Positions 63,121 to 64,000 of a stretch of 64,000 nucleotides of DNA are shown piece by piece. A program made the position numbers and the translations under genes. The stretch's first letter is position 1. Each line of letters starts with the position of its first letter. This DNA comes from Pleuronectes platessa (Eukaryota; Chordata; Actinopteri; Pleuronectiformes; Pleuronectidae): assembly GCF_947347685.1 (NCBI RefSeq), contig NC_070640.1, forward strand, positions 8,668,659 to 8,732,658. Direction: 5' to 3'. The notes beneath the pieces are model-generated. The model ran no database searches, was not told the DNA's origin, and saw only the letters and a list, made by a program, of their open reading frames with translations.

Positions 63121-63325
63121 TTTGCACTAAAAATACATGATAATTGACATGAGCAGATACGCCATAAAGATTAAAAAAATAAAAAAATAAAAAATTAAGT
63201 TGTATTTGTAGTAATTTTAGGCCGTTTCAGCCAACCATGCTGTTTTACCGTAAAGCCACAAGTAGACGCGCAAAAAAACCCCGGTGGCGGCTGGCTTCCC
63301 AGATGACGGCTCACTTTACTGCAGT

Positions 63326-63650
63326 TCCTCTCCGCGCCGCCGGAGGCTCAGTGTGCGGCGCGGAAGGCGGGCCGTTGGAGGACACCGGGTACACGGTCAG
63401 CGGCGGCCACTCTGGACGCGTGTCGGGCCCTTCTCGCGGATCACCTCAGCTAAGGCGACCGCTGGGGGAACCCTCTGTTCGCGTGGGGGGGGCACCCTGC
63501 GGTGCGCCTCGGCTGGCGCCTAGCAGCTGACTGAGAACTGGTGCGGACCAGGGGAATCCGACTGTTTAATTAAAACAAGCATCACGAAGGGCCACGGTGG
63601 GTGTTGACGCGATGTGATTTCAGCCCGACACTCAAAACAGGTCAAACTGA
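63326..63650 (+). pseudogene. 28S ribosomal RNA fragment (D8 region to conserved core)
   Basis: The segment matches vertebrate 28S rRNA in the sense orientation: ACTCTGGACGCG...GGGCCCTTC, then CTCGGCTGGCGCCTAGCAGC, GAACTGGTGCGGACCAGGGG, AATCCGACTGTTTAATTAAA and GTGTTGACGCGATGTGATTT, in rRNA order. Differences from the conserved core (ACAAGCATCACGAAGGG for ACAAAGCATCGCGAAGGC, and decay after GATGTGATTTC) show it is a non-functional copy. The GC-rich 63326-63408 part resembles the D8 expansion segment. It begins exactly where the foldback inverted repeat stops. Confidence 0.88.
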
Positions 63651-64000
63651 GGAGGGCTTACTAAGTTATCTTGACTCACGCAGTGTAACTTGGCCTAAAA
63701 AGTATGAGCATAGCGTCTATTTAAGTACTTTATTCTCATGTGCATCGGCTCTATTCATCCGTCTCATGCACAGGTAACAAGGGAACTGACAACATACGTC
63801 ATACACACAGAAGCCGTAACACATCTAATAAACGGCCAATACTGCTACCGTAAATCAATGAGAAGAGCGTTCTCTATAATGATACTTTGACAGGGCTGTT
63901 TTAGACAGGGTAAAAAGGTGCTGTTTTAAATTATCCTTGTGGTATTTTGACCAAAATATGTTACAGACATTTCATTAAGATCCCAAGGAACCATTTCAAC
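63651..64000. other. Right end of the window, no gene recognised
   Basis: AT-rich DNA after the rRNA fragment. The last 100 bases (GGGTAAAAAGGTGCTGTTTT onward) resemble the inner part of another dispersed fish element. No il2rg exon is seen. Confidence 0.4.

Larger units (their letters stand above)
60021..63325. mobile_element. Foldback (long inverted repeat) DNA element, right end truncated
   Basis: The left end, TAGGGATGCACCGATATATC, is a common fish hAT-like terminus. From 60206 to 61941, excluding the inserted LTR, the sequence is repeated in reverse complement from 63325 back to 62196, leaving a 254-bp centre (61942-62195). Each arm holds tandem copies of a 177-bp unit: two on the left, four on the right. 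The outer 185 bp of the left end (60021-60205) has no partner on the right, where homology stops at 63325 and rRNA-like DNA begins. There is no transposase gene. Mirror-image open frames at 61661-61861 (plus) and 62276-62494 (minus) are the same repeat read twice, not genes. It sits in the presumed last intron of il2rg. Confidence 0.8.

Noticed and set aside
63237..63530. 97-aa open frame starting in the element and running into GC-rich DNA
   Set aside because: It crosses the junction from the inverted repeat into the 28S rRNA fragment, so it is a chance frame.

Overview
This is a vertebrate nuclear window, most likely from a teleost fish. Genes are split into short exons with GT-AG introns. 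Introns and spacers carry CA/TG microsatellites, long homopolymers and fish-type dispersed repeats: TTAA-flanked MITEs, LINE 3' ends, and the 'gggctgc' and 'tagggatgcaccgat' element ends. Every protein-coding gene recognised has vertebrate orthologues. No prokaryotic operon, CRISPR array or phage is present, and I found no wholly new biological system. The unusual material is in intron types, pseudoenzyme residues and a chimeric repeat block at the right end.

Layout. (1) 1-9445: no gene seen; LINE 3'-end fragments, microsatellites and poly-G. (2) 9460-15747, plus strand: adad2, ten coding exons, 518 aa, a germ-cell ADAR-like pseudodeaminase. (3) 16791-30927, minus strand: adgrg4 (GPR112), about 30 coding exons, roughly 1278 aa; signal peptide, pentraxin domain, Thr-rich segment, hormone-receptor-like module, GAIN/GPS, seven helices and cytoplasmic tail. 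It converges on adad2. (4) 32199-35085, minus strand: fhl1, five coding exons, 279 aa, four and a half LIM domains, with a likely non-coding first exon near 43 kb. (5) 46173-56022, minus strand: slc9a6 (NHE6), 16 coding exons, 705 aa. Three introns carry U12-type signals, one of them AT-AC, and one intron is GC-AG. (6) 57140-59780, plus strand: il2rg (common gamma chain), seven exons; the last cytoplasmic exon is not in the window. (7) 60021-64000: a foldback element built of 177-bp monomers, split by a solo LTR, with its right end cut off and joined to a 28S rRNA fragment.

Context. adgrg4, fhl1 and slc9a6 are neighbours on human Xq26.3, so this is an ancient linkage block and supports the names. 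adad2 and il2rg lie elsewhere in human and mark fish-specific neighbourhoods. The genes do not form one pathway. They are a germ-cell RNA-binding-type protein, an adhesion GPCR, a muscle LIM scaffold, an endosomal Na+/H+ exchanger and a cytokine receptor chain. slc9a6 and il2rg are head to head, about 1.1 kb apart between start codons.

Exon coordinates were derived by hand from splice signals and reading-frame continuity. All phases close for adad2, adgrg4, fhl1, slc9a6 and the seven il2rg exons, so the models are internally consistent, but there is no transcript evidence.
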